Shown: positions 7,583-15,381 of the stretch, one piece after another
Numbering within the stretch: position 1 is the first letter of the stretch
How the letters are laid out: each line of letters begins with the position of its first letter
NCBI GenBank assembly: GCA_017744605.1
Contig: JAGIAZ010000026.1
Coordinates: 1-37,903, forward strand
Direction: 5' to 3'
Length of the DNA: 37,903 nucleotides
Origin: Sphingobium sp.
GTDB lineage: Bacteria > Pseudomonadota > Alphaproteobacteria > Sphingomonadales > Sphingomonadaceae
Translations under genes and position numbers: made by a program
Notes under the pieces: model-generated
What the model was told of the DNA's origin: nothing
Seen by the model: only the letters and a program-made list of their open reading frames with translations
Databases searched by the model: none

Positions 7583-7601
7583 TATCCTCCCCAGGGGGAT
7601 A
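7583..7601. promoter_or_regulatory. RcnR/CsoR-type operator upstream of the Ni/Co exporter gene
   Basis: A 19-base near-palindrome (TATCCTCCC, C, AGGGGGATA; 7 of 9 pairs) with an uninterrupted C tract followed by a G tract. This is the A-form-prone type of site bound by RcnR/CsoR-family repressors. It lies 35 bases before the rcnA-like start, and an RcnR-family gene follows downstream. Confidence 0.65.
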
Positions 7602-7635
7602 GGATTTTCAAGTTCAGTCTGCTAGCGGTCAGTTC

Positions 7636-8523
7636 ATGACCTCACTCACTGACCTGCTTCAGCAAAGCGCCCCGCATGCGTGGCTGTTCGTTCCAACCGC
7701 TATCCTTTTGGGCGCGCTGCACGGGTTAGAGCCCGGTCACTCCAAAACAATGATGGCCGCTTTCATCATCGCAGTGCGCGGCACGGTGAGACAGGCGGTC
7801 CTGCTCGGCCTTGCGGCGACGCTCTCGCATACCGCTGTGGTGTGGATCGTAGCGCTGGGCGGCATGTGGCTATTCGGCGGGCTGAATGCCGAGCACACCG
7901 AACCTTATTTCCAGCTCGCGTCCGGTCTTCTCATCGTGGTAATCGCGGCGTGGATGCTGTGGCGCACACGTCGCGAACAGATCGCGGCAGCACATTTCCT
8001 TCACGACCATGACCATCATCACCGCTATGGGCATAGCCACCATCACCATCATCATCACGACGATCACGACCATGGTCATCATCATGATCATGCTGAGCCG
8101 GGCGAGGTCGAGGAGCGCGGGCTCGAGGTCGCGACCGGCGGGTTCATTGATGCGCACGAGATGGCCCATGCGAAAGACATTCGCCGTCGCTTCTCAGGCC
8201 GCAATGTCACGACCGGTCAGATCATCCTATTTGGCCTGACCGGCGGGCTCATCCCATGCCCTGGCGCGATTACGGTGCTTATGCTCTGCCTTCAGCTTCA
8301 GCGGCTGGCGCTCGGCGCCGTGCTGGTGCTCTGTTTTTCCATCGGCCTTGCCATAACGATGGTCACGTCCGGCGTGATCGCGGCGGTCAGCGTGCGGCAG
8401 GCGTCGAAGCGCTGGAGCGGCTTTGGTGAAATTGTGCGTAAGGCGCCTTACGCTTCTGGCGGCGTCATCCTACTGGTCGGACTTTATGTGGCCGTCCACG
8501 GCTGGGTCGGACTGCCGCGCTGA
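7636..8523 (+). CDS. rcnA: Nickel/cobalt efflux protein, RcnA family
   Basis: This 295-residue membrane protein has about six helices and a cytoplasmic or periplasmic His/Asp-rich loop (about residues 118-152, with an uninterrupted run of seven His). Helix 1 and the following loop carry LLGALHGLEPGHSKT, the HxxxxGH-type signature of the NiCoT/RcnA superfamily. A later GGLIPCPGAITVL is typical of RcnA. It is predicted to export Ni(II) and Co(II). It follows copD by 145 bases but has its own operator (7583-7601), and the repressor gene lies 16 bases downstream, so rcnA-rcnR form a self-regulated operon. No strong ribosome site is visible before the ATG. Confidence 0.92.
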   Translation: MTSLTDLLQQSAPHAWLFVPTAILLGALHGLEPGHSKTMMAAFIIAVRGTVRQAVLLGLAATLSHTAVVWIVALGGMWLFGGLNAEHTEPYFQLASGLLIVVIAAWMLWRTRREQIAAAHFLHDHDHHHRYGHSHHHHHHHDDHDHGHHHDHAEPGEVEERGLEVATGGFIDAHEMAHAKDIRRRFSGRNVTTGQIILFGLTGGLIPCPGAITVLMLCLQLQRLALGAVLVLCFSIGLAITMVTSGVIAAVSVRQASKRWSGFGEIVRKAPYASGGVILLVGLYVAVHGWVGLPR

Positions 8524-8539
8524 GGAGAGGAACTGAGCG

Positions 8540-8806
8540 ATGAGCCATGCCGCCAATCCAGATCTCGTTAGCCGCCTCAAGCGTGCGCAGGGCCACCTTG
8601 CCAAGATCGTCGAGATGGTCGCCGAAGGACGCGATGGCCTGCAGATCGCCCAGCAGATGCAGGCTGTGATCGCTGCGCTCGACAAGACCAAGACCTTGCT
8701 CGTCAGCGACCATATCGAGCATCATCTGGAAGAGCTGGCCGGACCGCTGCCCAAAGCGACGCGCGATGAGCTAGCGAAGCTGGGCGAGCTCGCGAAATAT
8801 CTCTGA
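8540..8806 (+). CDS. rcnR: Metal-sensing repressor, RcnR/CsoR/FrmR family
   Basis: This 88-residue all-helical repressor of the DUF156 family is preceded by GAGAGGAA. It has the family start RLKRAQGHLAKI (residues 12-23). RcnR-like His residues are present at 3, 58 and 62. The near-universal metal-binding Cys after GRD is replaced by Gly33 (GRDGLQIAQQ), with codon GGC. In RcnR that Cys is a Ni/Co ligand, so this protein may sense metal differently or with altered affinity. It probably represses rcnA by binding the G/C-tract site at 7583-7601 until nickel or cobalt releases it. Confidence 0.88.
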   Translation: MSHAANPDLVSRLKRAQGHLAKIVEMVAEGRDGLQIAQQMQAVIAALDKTKTLLVSDHIEHHLEELAGPLPKATRDELAKLGELAKYL

Positions 8807-9115
8807 CAGCCCATGCGGCTTGCGACGGCCCGGGTGGGAGCCGATTATGCTCAGACCCGCAAGCGCGAGAAGGCACGCGTCCAAATAGCGACCGACTTTG
8901 GCCGTTTTTCCAGGGGTTGGCTGCAGCCACGCCTCACCCCTCATACAAGATTGTTCGCCTGCATGTAGAGTCAAACACTCCTGCTCTTAACTGCTATTGC
9001 GACTTATTCGCGACTTCTCTAGTGAATCGATGAACCCGGAACAGCAGAGTGTGGCTCACGTGATTCAATATCGGCGGACTTCGCCAAACCGACGACATGG
9101 GCACGACGTGCGCAC
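8807..9115. other. Intergenic region between rcnR and the iron-uptake block
   Basis: About 310 bases without a convincing gene. A direct repeat GCGACTT occurs at 8999-9005 and 9010-9016 with an 11-base period, one helical turn, so it could be a regulator site for the gene at 9116. Short ORFs on either strand have no ribosome site or recognisable sequence. Confidence 0.5.
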
Positions 9116-9706
9116 ATGGCAGCTTTGCCAGTGACGGCATTTCTTCTAACGGCTTCATGCCTTTGCGCGGCAGGCGGCGCTGTCGTGCTGCGCTTCGCCT
9201 GGGGCCGCGCACATCGCTCGGCCTCGTTGAATGCGCTGGGTTGGGCACTGTTCGCGCTGGCGGCCTTTCTGGCCTGGCCTGCGGCGGGCGCTTGGGGGGA
9301 AGCGGTCGCCAGCTTGTTCGGCATGAGCACAGCCTTGCTACTTCTCACTCACGCTGCAGCAGTCACACCGGTTTCGGGTGCTAAAGCACCCAATCGCCGC
9401 GTTGGCATGCTGCCTCTGAAAGGCGAGCCACTGAACCTTGCAAGGCGGCTCGTCACTTTCTGCATCGTAGCGTTGCTGGCCATGATCGTCTCCATCGGCG
9501 TGGCCATTGCCGCCAAGTCGGCCCTTATCCTGGCCGGAGCCGGGGACGCCAATGCCATTGTAGTGGCTTTCTTCGTCATGCCACTGACCTGGACGACCCT
9601 GTCTTTGGTCCTGCTCATGCAGGAAAAGCGTGCGCGGCAATATTGGACATTGCTGCTTTGGGCCGTTCCCGGGGTGGTGGCGGTGATCGCGGAGCTGGCG
9701 GCATGA
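9116..9706 (+). CDS. Hypothetical membrane protein linked to siderophore uptake genes
   Basis: This 196-residue protein has about five hydrophobic helices: near 3-25, 40-58, 65-86, 111-137 and 145-165, with a sixth at 172-193. A Lys/Arg-rich loop lies between the third and fourth. I do not recognise a named family. Its stop overlaps the start of the PepSY-type gene as ATGA, so it belongs to the same operon as the iron-uptake membrane protein and lies before the siderophore receptor. Small membrane proteins of unknown function are common at this place in such clusters. The ATG at 9116 has only a weak ribosome site, and the start is uncertain. Confidence 0.7.
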   Translation: MAALPVTAFLLTASCLCAAGGAVVLRFAWGRAHRSASLNALGWALFALAAFLAWPAAGAWGEAVASLFGMSTALLLLTHAAAVTPVSGAKAPNRRVGMLPLKGEPLNLARRLVTFCIVALLAMIVSIGVAIAAKSALILAGAGDANAIVVAFFVMPLTWTTLSLVLLMQEKRARQYWTLLLWAVPGVVAVIAELAA

Positions 9707-11049
9707 GCAAGATCGAAGCCGCCACCGTCAAGCGGGCGCTGTCCGCCCACGCCGCAATCGGACTGCTGGCCGGTGCCCTGCTGTACCTCGTGAGCCTGAC
9801 CGGTACCGCGGCGGTGCTGTTCGAAGAGTGGCAACGGGTCGAGCAGCCGGTCGCGCCGGAGATGGCGTCGATCGACCCCGCCGACGTGCAAAAGGCTGTC
9901 GAGGCCGTGATGGCGCTCGAGGCGGGCAAGCCGAAGACGACGCATCTCTATGTGCACATGCCGGTCGAATCGCTGCCGCGCACGACCATCACCACCGATC
10001 ACCAGGCGCTGCATATCGACGCGCAGGGCAGGGTCGCCGGGCCCGAGCAGATTGCCTGGTCGGACTTCATCGTCGAACTTCATTACGCGCTGACCATGCC
10101 GGGCGTCGTCGGCGTCACCATCGTCGGCGCACTCGGCGTGATGATGCTGGCGCTGTCGCTCTCAGGCGTGATCGCCCATCCCCGCATTTTCCGCGACGCC
10201 TTCCGTCTCCGTGCGCGGGACCGCAATGGGCTGGGCCTTGCCGACTGGCACAACCGGCTCAGCGTCTGGACGCTGCCGTTCACGCTGGCAATCGCGCTGA
10301 CCGGCGCCGTGATTGGCATGGCCAACATCACGGCTTGGGGCATCGCCAAGCTCAACTATGGCGGCCAAGTCGAAGCGGTCTACGCGCCGATCTTCGGGGC
10401 GGAAGCCAAGACGGACGCATCCGCTGCGCCGGCGCCGAACGTAGCGGGCGCGCTGGACTATATGCGCGCGCACTATCCGTTGGCGAAGGTCACCTATGTG
10501 ACGCTGCACGATCCCGGCACAAGGGGGCAACATGTCCAGATCCTGGGCGTGCACTCAAAGCGGCTCATTTTCGGCGAATATTATAATTTCGATGCGCAAG
10601 GCCGCTTCGTCGGTGTCGCAGGCCTGTCGGACGGCCATCTCGGCCAGCAGGCGGCGGCGTCCAACTATGATCTGCATTTCGGCAATTTCGCCGGTCTGCC
10701 GGTCAAGCTCGCCTATGTCCTGTTCGGCCTGGCGCTGACCGGCATCTGCGCGACCGGCAGCTACATCTGGCTGGGCAAGCGGCAACGTCGCGGCATCGAC
10801 GAGCCGCGGCTGCGCGCTACGTGGGACGCGGTGGTATGGGGCGTGCCGCTGGCGCTGGCCGGCACCTTCGTGCTGCGCAAGCTGATGGGCAATGCCGCGC
10901 CGCTTGCACCGACATTCTGGCTCGCGATGCTTGCGGTGCTGGTCGCCGCGCCCTTCGTGCCGGCGCCCGGACGCCTGGCCAAAGTCCTGGTTCGCGCGCT
11001 GATCCTGACGTCCGGCCTGGGCGCGATCCTGGTCTTTTCGGGTCACTAA
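9703..11049 (+). CDS. PepSY-associated transmembrane protein (iron uptake)
   Basis: This 448-residue protein has a first membrane helix (about 14-38), a PepSY-type periplasmic segment, a helix pair near 135-160 and 195-220, a second periplasmic PepSY-like part, and three or four C-terminal helices. The conserved HAAIGLLAG, LHYALTMPG and DLHFGNFAGLPVKLAY segments fit the PepSY_TM family, which is usually found next to TonB-dependent siderophore receptors. Members are proposed to help reduce or release iron from siderophores at the inner membrane. I chose the ATG at 9703 because it overlaps the previous stop. The in-frame ATG at 9643 lies within the preceding gene. Confidence 0.88.
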   Translation: MSKIEAATVKRALSAHAAIGLLAGALLYLVSLTGTAAVLFEEWQRVEQPVAPEMASIDPADVQKAVEAVMALEAGKPKTTHLYVHMPVESLPRTTITTDHQALHIDAQGRVAGPEQIAWSDFIVELHYALTMPGVVGVTIVGALGVMMLALSLSGVIAHPRIFRDAFRLRARDRNGLGLADWHNRLSVWTLPFTLAIALTGAVIGMANITAWGIAKLNYGGQVEAVYAPIFGAEAKTDASAAPAPNVAGALDYMRAHYPLAKVTYVTLHDPGTRGQHVQILGVHSKRLIFGEYYNFDAQGRFVGVAGLSDGHLGQQAAASNYDLHFGNFAGLPVKLAYVLFGLALTGICATGSYIWLGKRQRRGIDEPRLRATWDAVVWGVPLALAGTFVLRKLMGNAAPLAPTFWLAMLAVLVAAPFVPAPGRLAKVLVRALILTSGLGAILVFSGH

Positions 11050-11066
11050 GAGACAAGGGGCTGTTC

Positions 11067-11085
11067 ATTAATGATAATGACTTGC
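11067..11085 (+). promoter_or_regulatory. Fur-box-like site before the siderophore receptor
   Basis: The 19 bases with core AATGATAATGA match 13 of 19 positions of the classical Fur consensus as I align it. The site lies between the PepSY-type gene and the receptor start at 11139, 54 bases upstream, as expected for an iron-repressed promoter. Confidence 0.6.
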
Positions 11086-11138
11086 AAAAGCATATAAGGA
11101 AGTTAGGAGCGCGTATCGCATCAAGGGGATTCTCTCAA

Positions 11139-13256
11139 ATGTATGCTCTCATTGCCTTCCTCGCCGCAGCCGCCGCATCGTCCGATCTTGCCGAGGCCGC
11201 CGATCCGGCCGCTGCCTCTGACGTCATCATCGTCACCGGCGAGCGCACCGAGGGCGCGGACGACTATGCGGTGCGGGCGCAGACCACGACCAGCCGCTTC
11301 CCGATGAGCCAGCGCGGGACGCCGCAGTCGATGAGCGTGGTGACCAATGCGCAGATTCGCGATTTCCAGCTCAACGACGTGAATGCGCTGCTGGCGACGG
11401 TGCCGGGCGTCAACGTCCAGGCGGCCGAGACGGATCGCGTCTATTATTCGGCGCGCGGTTTCGACATCCAGACCTTCCAGGTCGACGGCATTGGCCTGCC
11501 GTTTGCGTTCGAGATCCAGACCGGCTCGATCGACACGGCGATCTACGACCATATCGAGGTGGTGCGCGGCGCCCCCGGCCTGCTCTCGTCGACCGGCAAT
11601 CCCTCGGCTGTGATCAACTTCATCCGCAAACGCCCGCTCAAGGACTTCCAGGCCACGGGCAGCGTGCAATATGGCTCGTTCGACAATCTCCGCCTCGACG
11701 GAGACGTGAGTGTGCCGCTCACCCGGAACGGCACGGTCCGCGTCCGTGGCGTGGGCGCCTATGTGAACAGCGACAGCTATCTGGATCGCTACCGGCTGCG
11801 TCGCTGGACGGGCTATGGCATCGTCGAGGCCGACCTCGGCGCGGATACGACGGTCAGCGCCGGCTATGGGCACCAGGACCACGAAACCCATGGCGCGACC
11901 TGGGGGGCGCTACCGCTCTATTATACCGACGGCACGCGCATCGACCTCGCGCGCTCCACCAACACCGGCCCGGACTGGGCAAGCTGGAACGTGACCGATC
12001 GCCAGATCTTCGGCGACGTCACACATCACTTCGGCAAGGACTGGGTGCTGCGCGTGACCGCCAACCGCCGCGCGATCAACGAGGACGACAAACTCTTCTA
12101 CGTCTACGGCAATCCCGACCGGACAACCGGGGACGGCATCTTCACCTATCCCGGCGCCTTCCGCGCCCAGACCCGCAACCTGACGCTGGACGCCTATGTC
12201 GCGGGTAAGGTCGCGCTGTTCGGCCGCGAGCACGACGTGATGTTCGGCATCAACCGCAGCGCGCAGGACTACAAGCAATATTCGAGCTACGACTATAGCC
12301 AGGTCGGCGTCGCGCTGCCGCTCCGCTCGGCCTTCTCCGGTAGTTTCCCGCTGCCGGCCTTCCCCGCGACTTACGATCTCAGCCTCGATACGCACACCAA
12401 GCGCGAGACGGCCTATGGCCTGGTCCGGCTACACCTCGCCGACCCCCTGAAACTGATGGTGGGCGCCAACGTCACCCATGCGACGAGCGAGGGCTATTCC
12501 TACGGCACGCCAACCGACTATGATCGCACCCGGGTCCTGCCCTTTGTCGGCGCGACGCTGGACCTCAACGGCAATCTCAGCGCCTATGCGAGCTTCGCGA
12601 CAATCTTCAATCCGCAGAGCCAGGTCGATGCCAGCCACAAGATTCTCGATCCGATCGAGGGCGACAATCTCGAGGCGGGCATCAAGGGCGAGTGGTTCGG
12701 CGGCAAGCTGAACGCCAGCATCGCGATCTTCCAGGCGCGGCAGAACAATACGGCGGAGTCCGCCGGCTTCGACGCTACGATCGGCCAGACCATCTATCGC
12801 GGCGTCGATGCCAAATCGCAAGGCATCGAGTTCGAGTTTGGCGGGGAGATCTTCGACGGGCTGCAGGCGACCGGCGGCTACACGCTGATGCGGATCCGCG
12901 GCGAGAACGACAAGGTCGCGCGGACCTTCGTGCCGCGCAACACGGCGCGCCTCAATATCACTTACGCGCCGCCGTTGCTCAAGAAGCTGAAACTCGGTGC
13001 CTCGGCGCAGTACCAGAGCCGCATCTACTTCGAACCCGGCACGACCTCGGTCACCACCGGCAAGCCCATCCGCCTCACCCAGGACGGCTATCTGCTCATC
13101 GACCTGCTGGTGCGCTACGACCTCACCGATCACATCTCGCTGAGCGCCAACCTCAAGAATGTGACCAACGAGAAATATCTGAACGCGCTGAACTATGATC
13201 AGGGCTTCTACGGGGCGCCGCGTAGCGTGCTCGGGACGATTTCAATGAAATACTAG
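11139..13256 (+). CDS. TonB-dependent siderophore receptor
   Basis: This 705-residue outer-membrane receptor has a signal-like N-terminus (MYALIAFLAAAAASSDLAEA) and a TonB-box-like DVIIVTGER. The plug domain follows (about 60-170, with TPQSMSVVT, the LLATVPGVNV helix and VEVVRGAPGLLSSTGNPSAVINF-like closing motif, here HIEVVRGAPGLLSS). The 22-strand barrel ends in Tyr (GTISMKY). The plug motifs and the DSYLDR and LDLNGNLSAYASF segments resemble hydroxamate or catecholate ferri-siderophore receptors such as FhuE/FpvA types. The substrate is unknown. Upstream in-frame sequence overlaps the PepSY gene, so I chose the ATG at 11139, preceded by AAGGGG. A Fur-like box is 54 bases upstream. Confidence 0.95.
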   Translation: MYALIAFLAAAAASSDLAEAADPAAASDVIIVTGERTEGADDYAVRAQTTTSRFPMSQRGTPQSMSVVTNAQIRDFQLNDVNALLATVPGVNVQAAETDRVYYSARGFDIQTFQVDGIGLPFAFEIQTGSIDTAIYDHIEVVRGAPGLLSSTGNPSAVINFIRKRPLKDFQATGSVQYGSFDNLRLDGDVSVPLTRNGTVRVRGVGAYVNSDSYLDRYRLRRWTGYGIVEADLGADTTVSAGYGHQDHETHGATWGALPLYYTDGTRIDLARSTNTGPDWASWNVTDRQIFGDVTHHFGKDWVLRVTANRRAINEDDKLFYVYGNPDRTTGDGIFTYPGAFRAQTRNLTLDAYVAGKVALFGREHDVMFGINRSAQDYKQYSSYDYSQVGVALPLRSAFSGSFPLPAFPATYDLSLDTHTKRETAYGLVRLHLADPLKLMVGANVTHATSEGYSYGTPTDYDRTRVLPFVGATLDLNGNLSAYASFATIFNPQSQVDASHKILDPIEGDNLEAGIKGEWFGGKLNASIAIFQARQNNTAESAGFDATIGQTIYRGVDAKSQGIEFEFGGEIFDGLQATGGYTLMRIRGENDKVARTFVPRNTARLNITYAPPLLKKLKLGASAQYQSRIYFEPGTTSVTTGKPIRLTQDGYLLIDLLVRYDLTDHISLSANLKNVTNEKYLNALNYDQGFYGAPRSVLGTISMKY

Positions 13257-13718
13257 GCCGCCGCCGTCAAGCATGCGGGCCACGATGATAAATAGTGTCT
13301 CGGCCGGCTTCCCTGGGGGGGCGATTTTCCTGGCGCTTCCAAGGAGCCGATCGAGGGCTGCTTTCCGGAAGCTCCCTAAAAAAGCGGTGCAATCCGGGAC
13401 GGATCGAAACCGGAGCAGTGCAACGCCGAAGTCGCGAACATCGGCCCCGCAAAATAGGTAGCGCGCGAGCCCCATTGCCCACTGAATCTCTGCGGAAACG
13501 CCCAAGCTTCCCAAGATGACGGCGAACACGGGATCGGCCCCGATCGGGCAGGCGCAGCATGTCCGGAATTGATGCGCCCCCGGGCACACGACGGGGCCCC
13601 GGGGGTGTGCTGTCGATGTTCGCTATGCTTCGTCCTGAACGACTGCCGAACATCGAGTTCAGGGCTTGTGCAGCCGCCGGATGCGACAACCCGGTCAGGA
13701 TGAGTTTTGGAGGATGAC
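13257..13718. other. Intergenic region with possible gene remnant
   Basis: About 460 bases between the receptor and the secreted protein. On the minus strand, readable pieces in two frames (around 13390-13590, for example CPIGADPVFAVILGSLGVSAEIQ) look like parts of a small membrane protein, but neither frame has a good start or a known family match. It may be a decayed gene. A GGAG ribosome site at the right end belongs to the gene at 13719. Confidence 0.35.
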
Positions 13719-14120
13719 ATGAAACTGAAGGTCGCTTTTCCCCTTATTGGGGCTGCCGCATTCGCTTTGCTGGTCCCTGCCGCCGCGTCGGCGCAGGGCA
13801 GGTTTTCCATCATCATTGGCACCGGCGGCTACGGCTACCCCACTTATGACCGGTACCGAACGCAGAATTGGCACCGTGATATGCACGACGATCTGGATGA
13901 CGAGCATGACGATATCCATGGTGAGCTCGATGAGCAGCACGCCAGGGCGCACGAACAATGGATGACCGCGCGAGAGCATCGACAACTGCACCGCTACCTC
14001 GATCGAGAGCATGAGCGTGCGGACGATGAATTGCGCTGGGAGCATGCGCGCGAACACCGGCGCGAATCCTGGCAAAACTATAGCCGGTATCGCCCTTCTG
14101 ATGGATATGAGGGTTGGTGA
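13719..14120 (+). CDS. Secreted charged hypothetical protein
   Basis: This 133-residue protein has a clear signal peptide (MKLKVAFPLIGAAAFALL, cleavage after SAQ near 26) and a Gly/Tyr-rich stretch (GTGGYGYPTYDRY). A long helix follows, extremely rich in His, Asp, Glu and Arg (about 48-118, with repeated HxxLDxEHxx patterns). I do not recognise a family. The many His and acidic residues suggest a metal-binding or envelope-stress role, and its position after the metal and iron genes fits, but this is only a guess. The start is supported by TTTTGGAGG just upstream. Confidence 0.7.
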   Translation: MKLKVAFPLIGAAAFALLVPAAASAQGRFSIIIGTGGYGYPTYDRYRTQNWHRDMHDDLDDEHDDIHGELDEQHARAHEQWMTAREHRQLHRYLDREHERADDELRWEHAREHRRESWQNYSRYRPSDGYEGW

Positions 14121-14313
14121 GTTTCCTGAAAGTTCGGTCTCCGCTCCAAAAGGCGACATTCACGATGCCTCGCTTGGTTACCGAAACCGGCCGTTCATTC
14201 ACGCGGCGAATTATAGGGCTCTTGGACCGCTTGCTGACTGGCAACTGGGGGGATTGCCAAGCGTCAAAGCGGACGTCGTTCCGTCAACACCACTGCCATC
14301 GCTTTTTACATAT

Positions 14314-15369
14314 TTATGATACAGCCAGTCGGGCGTCGGCAAATTCTGCTTCGATACGGATAGCTTCGTCGTTACCGGCTTGGCTCCGCACCTCCAAAAG
14401 CTCATAAAGCGCAGTTTCAAGAAAGGCGCGATCGCTCCATCCCTTGGCGCGACTAAGGTCGCCCAGATGCCGGAAAGCGCCTGCTATATCGAGTCCCGCA
14501 AATATCTGCGGCTGCTTGTGGCGAAAAGTGCCCAAAACTCTGATTGCATTTTTGTAAATTGAGTCGAGATGATCCTCGGCAATCCGACGCTTGATATCGA
14601 ATACCGCATCCCACGTCTCGATCCGAGCCGTATCTCCGACGAGGTCTACCTGCCATAGCGGCAGGCCATCTTCGCGAGCAAAAAGTTGAGAAGCCATTAG
14701 GCTGACCTGGACAGGCGCTGCGGCATAAGGGTCGAAGCATAGACGCCGCACACCGCCATCGTCGCGGAGGATATCCTGGCCGCCCTTATAGCTGCTATTA
14801 CACTTCGGGCCCATCGGTACGAGGTTGCGAGCATTGGCGCCGGCGAAGGGATAGAGGCTTACTGCTAGGTAGTGATCAAGCGGCTCACGCTTGGACGACG
14901 CGCCGGAGAAATACTCACATCCGCAGAAGCCGCAAATCCGGTGTTCAACGAGCGCCAGGAACGCCTTGTAATTGTTGTCGCGGATACCGAGCCGCGCGAG
15001 CATCTCGAAGGCTTTCTCGAAGAAGTGCTTCAGCGGGTCACGCGTGTCGTGCGGCAAATCCTGGAGCCGGTGTGCGACGCGGTTCCCCGCAAAGAGCTCA
15101 ACCAATGCGGCTTGATCGTCCATCGCTTGTCTGACAGCCGCGCGACCCTCCACAGGAAGTAGTTCATATTGATCGAGCAGGCGTGTGCGCAGCTCCTCCA
15201 ATCGAGTGTATCGTCTCAGGCCGTCACGACGGTCGGCGGAAATGCAGTCGGGCCATGCGGTGCGCGCTACCCCTGCGTCGAGGCAGTCCATGTCGCGCCT
15301 CAGAACATCGCTGACGCAACTATGCAGCCAATTATCCGCCGCCGCTTCAATGGGATACGAGAAAAACAC
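14314..15369 (-). CDS. HNH endonuclease-like protein of an RM-associated defence operon (PtuB-like)
   Basis: This 351-residue protein carries an HNH-type nuclease core in the middle. A zinc-type CGFCGC (146-151) is followed by PLDHYL (Asp165-His166, the catalytic His position), NLVPMGPKCN (Asn182, Cys190, Asn191) and Lys195. This pattern is the one seen in PtuB of Septu systems and in HNH proteins paired with ABC-type ATPases. It starts at a GTG at 15369, 12 bases after the ATPase stop, and is the last gene of hsdM-hsdS-ATPase-HNH. The N-terminal 140 and C-terminal 150 residues match nothing I recognise. I infer that it cuts nucleic acid when released or activated by the ATPase. Confidence 0.8.
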   Translation of the reverse strand: MFFSYPIEAAADNWLHSCVSDVLRRDMDCLDAGVARTAWPDCISADRRDGLRRYTRLEELRTRLLDQYELLPVEGRAAVRQAMDDQAALVELFAGNRVAHRLQDLPHDTRDPLKHFFEKAFEMLARLGIRDNNYKAFLALVEHRICGFCGCEYFSGASSKREPLDHYLAVSLYPFAGANARNLVPMGPKCNSSYKGGQDILRDDGGVRRLCFDPYAAAPVQVSLMASQLFAREDGLPLWQVDLVGDTARIETWDAVFDIKRRIAEDHLDSIYKNAIRVLGTFRHKQPQIFAGLDIAGAFRHLGDLSRAKGWSDRAFLETALYELLEVRSQAGNDEAIRIEAEFADARLAVS

Positions 15370-15381
15370 CGGGTCCGGTAG

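Noticed and set aside
8814..8966. About 50-codon frame after rcnR
   Set aside because: No ribosome site, no recognisable sequence, and a reverse frame of equal quality exists.
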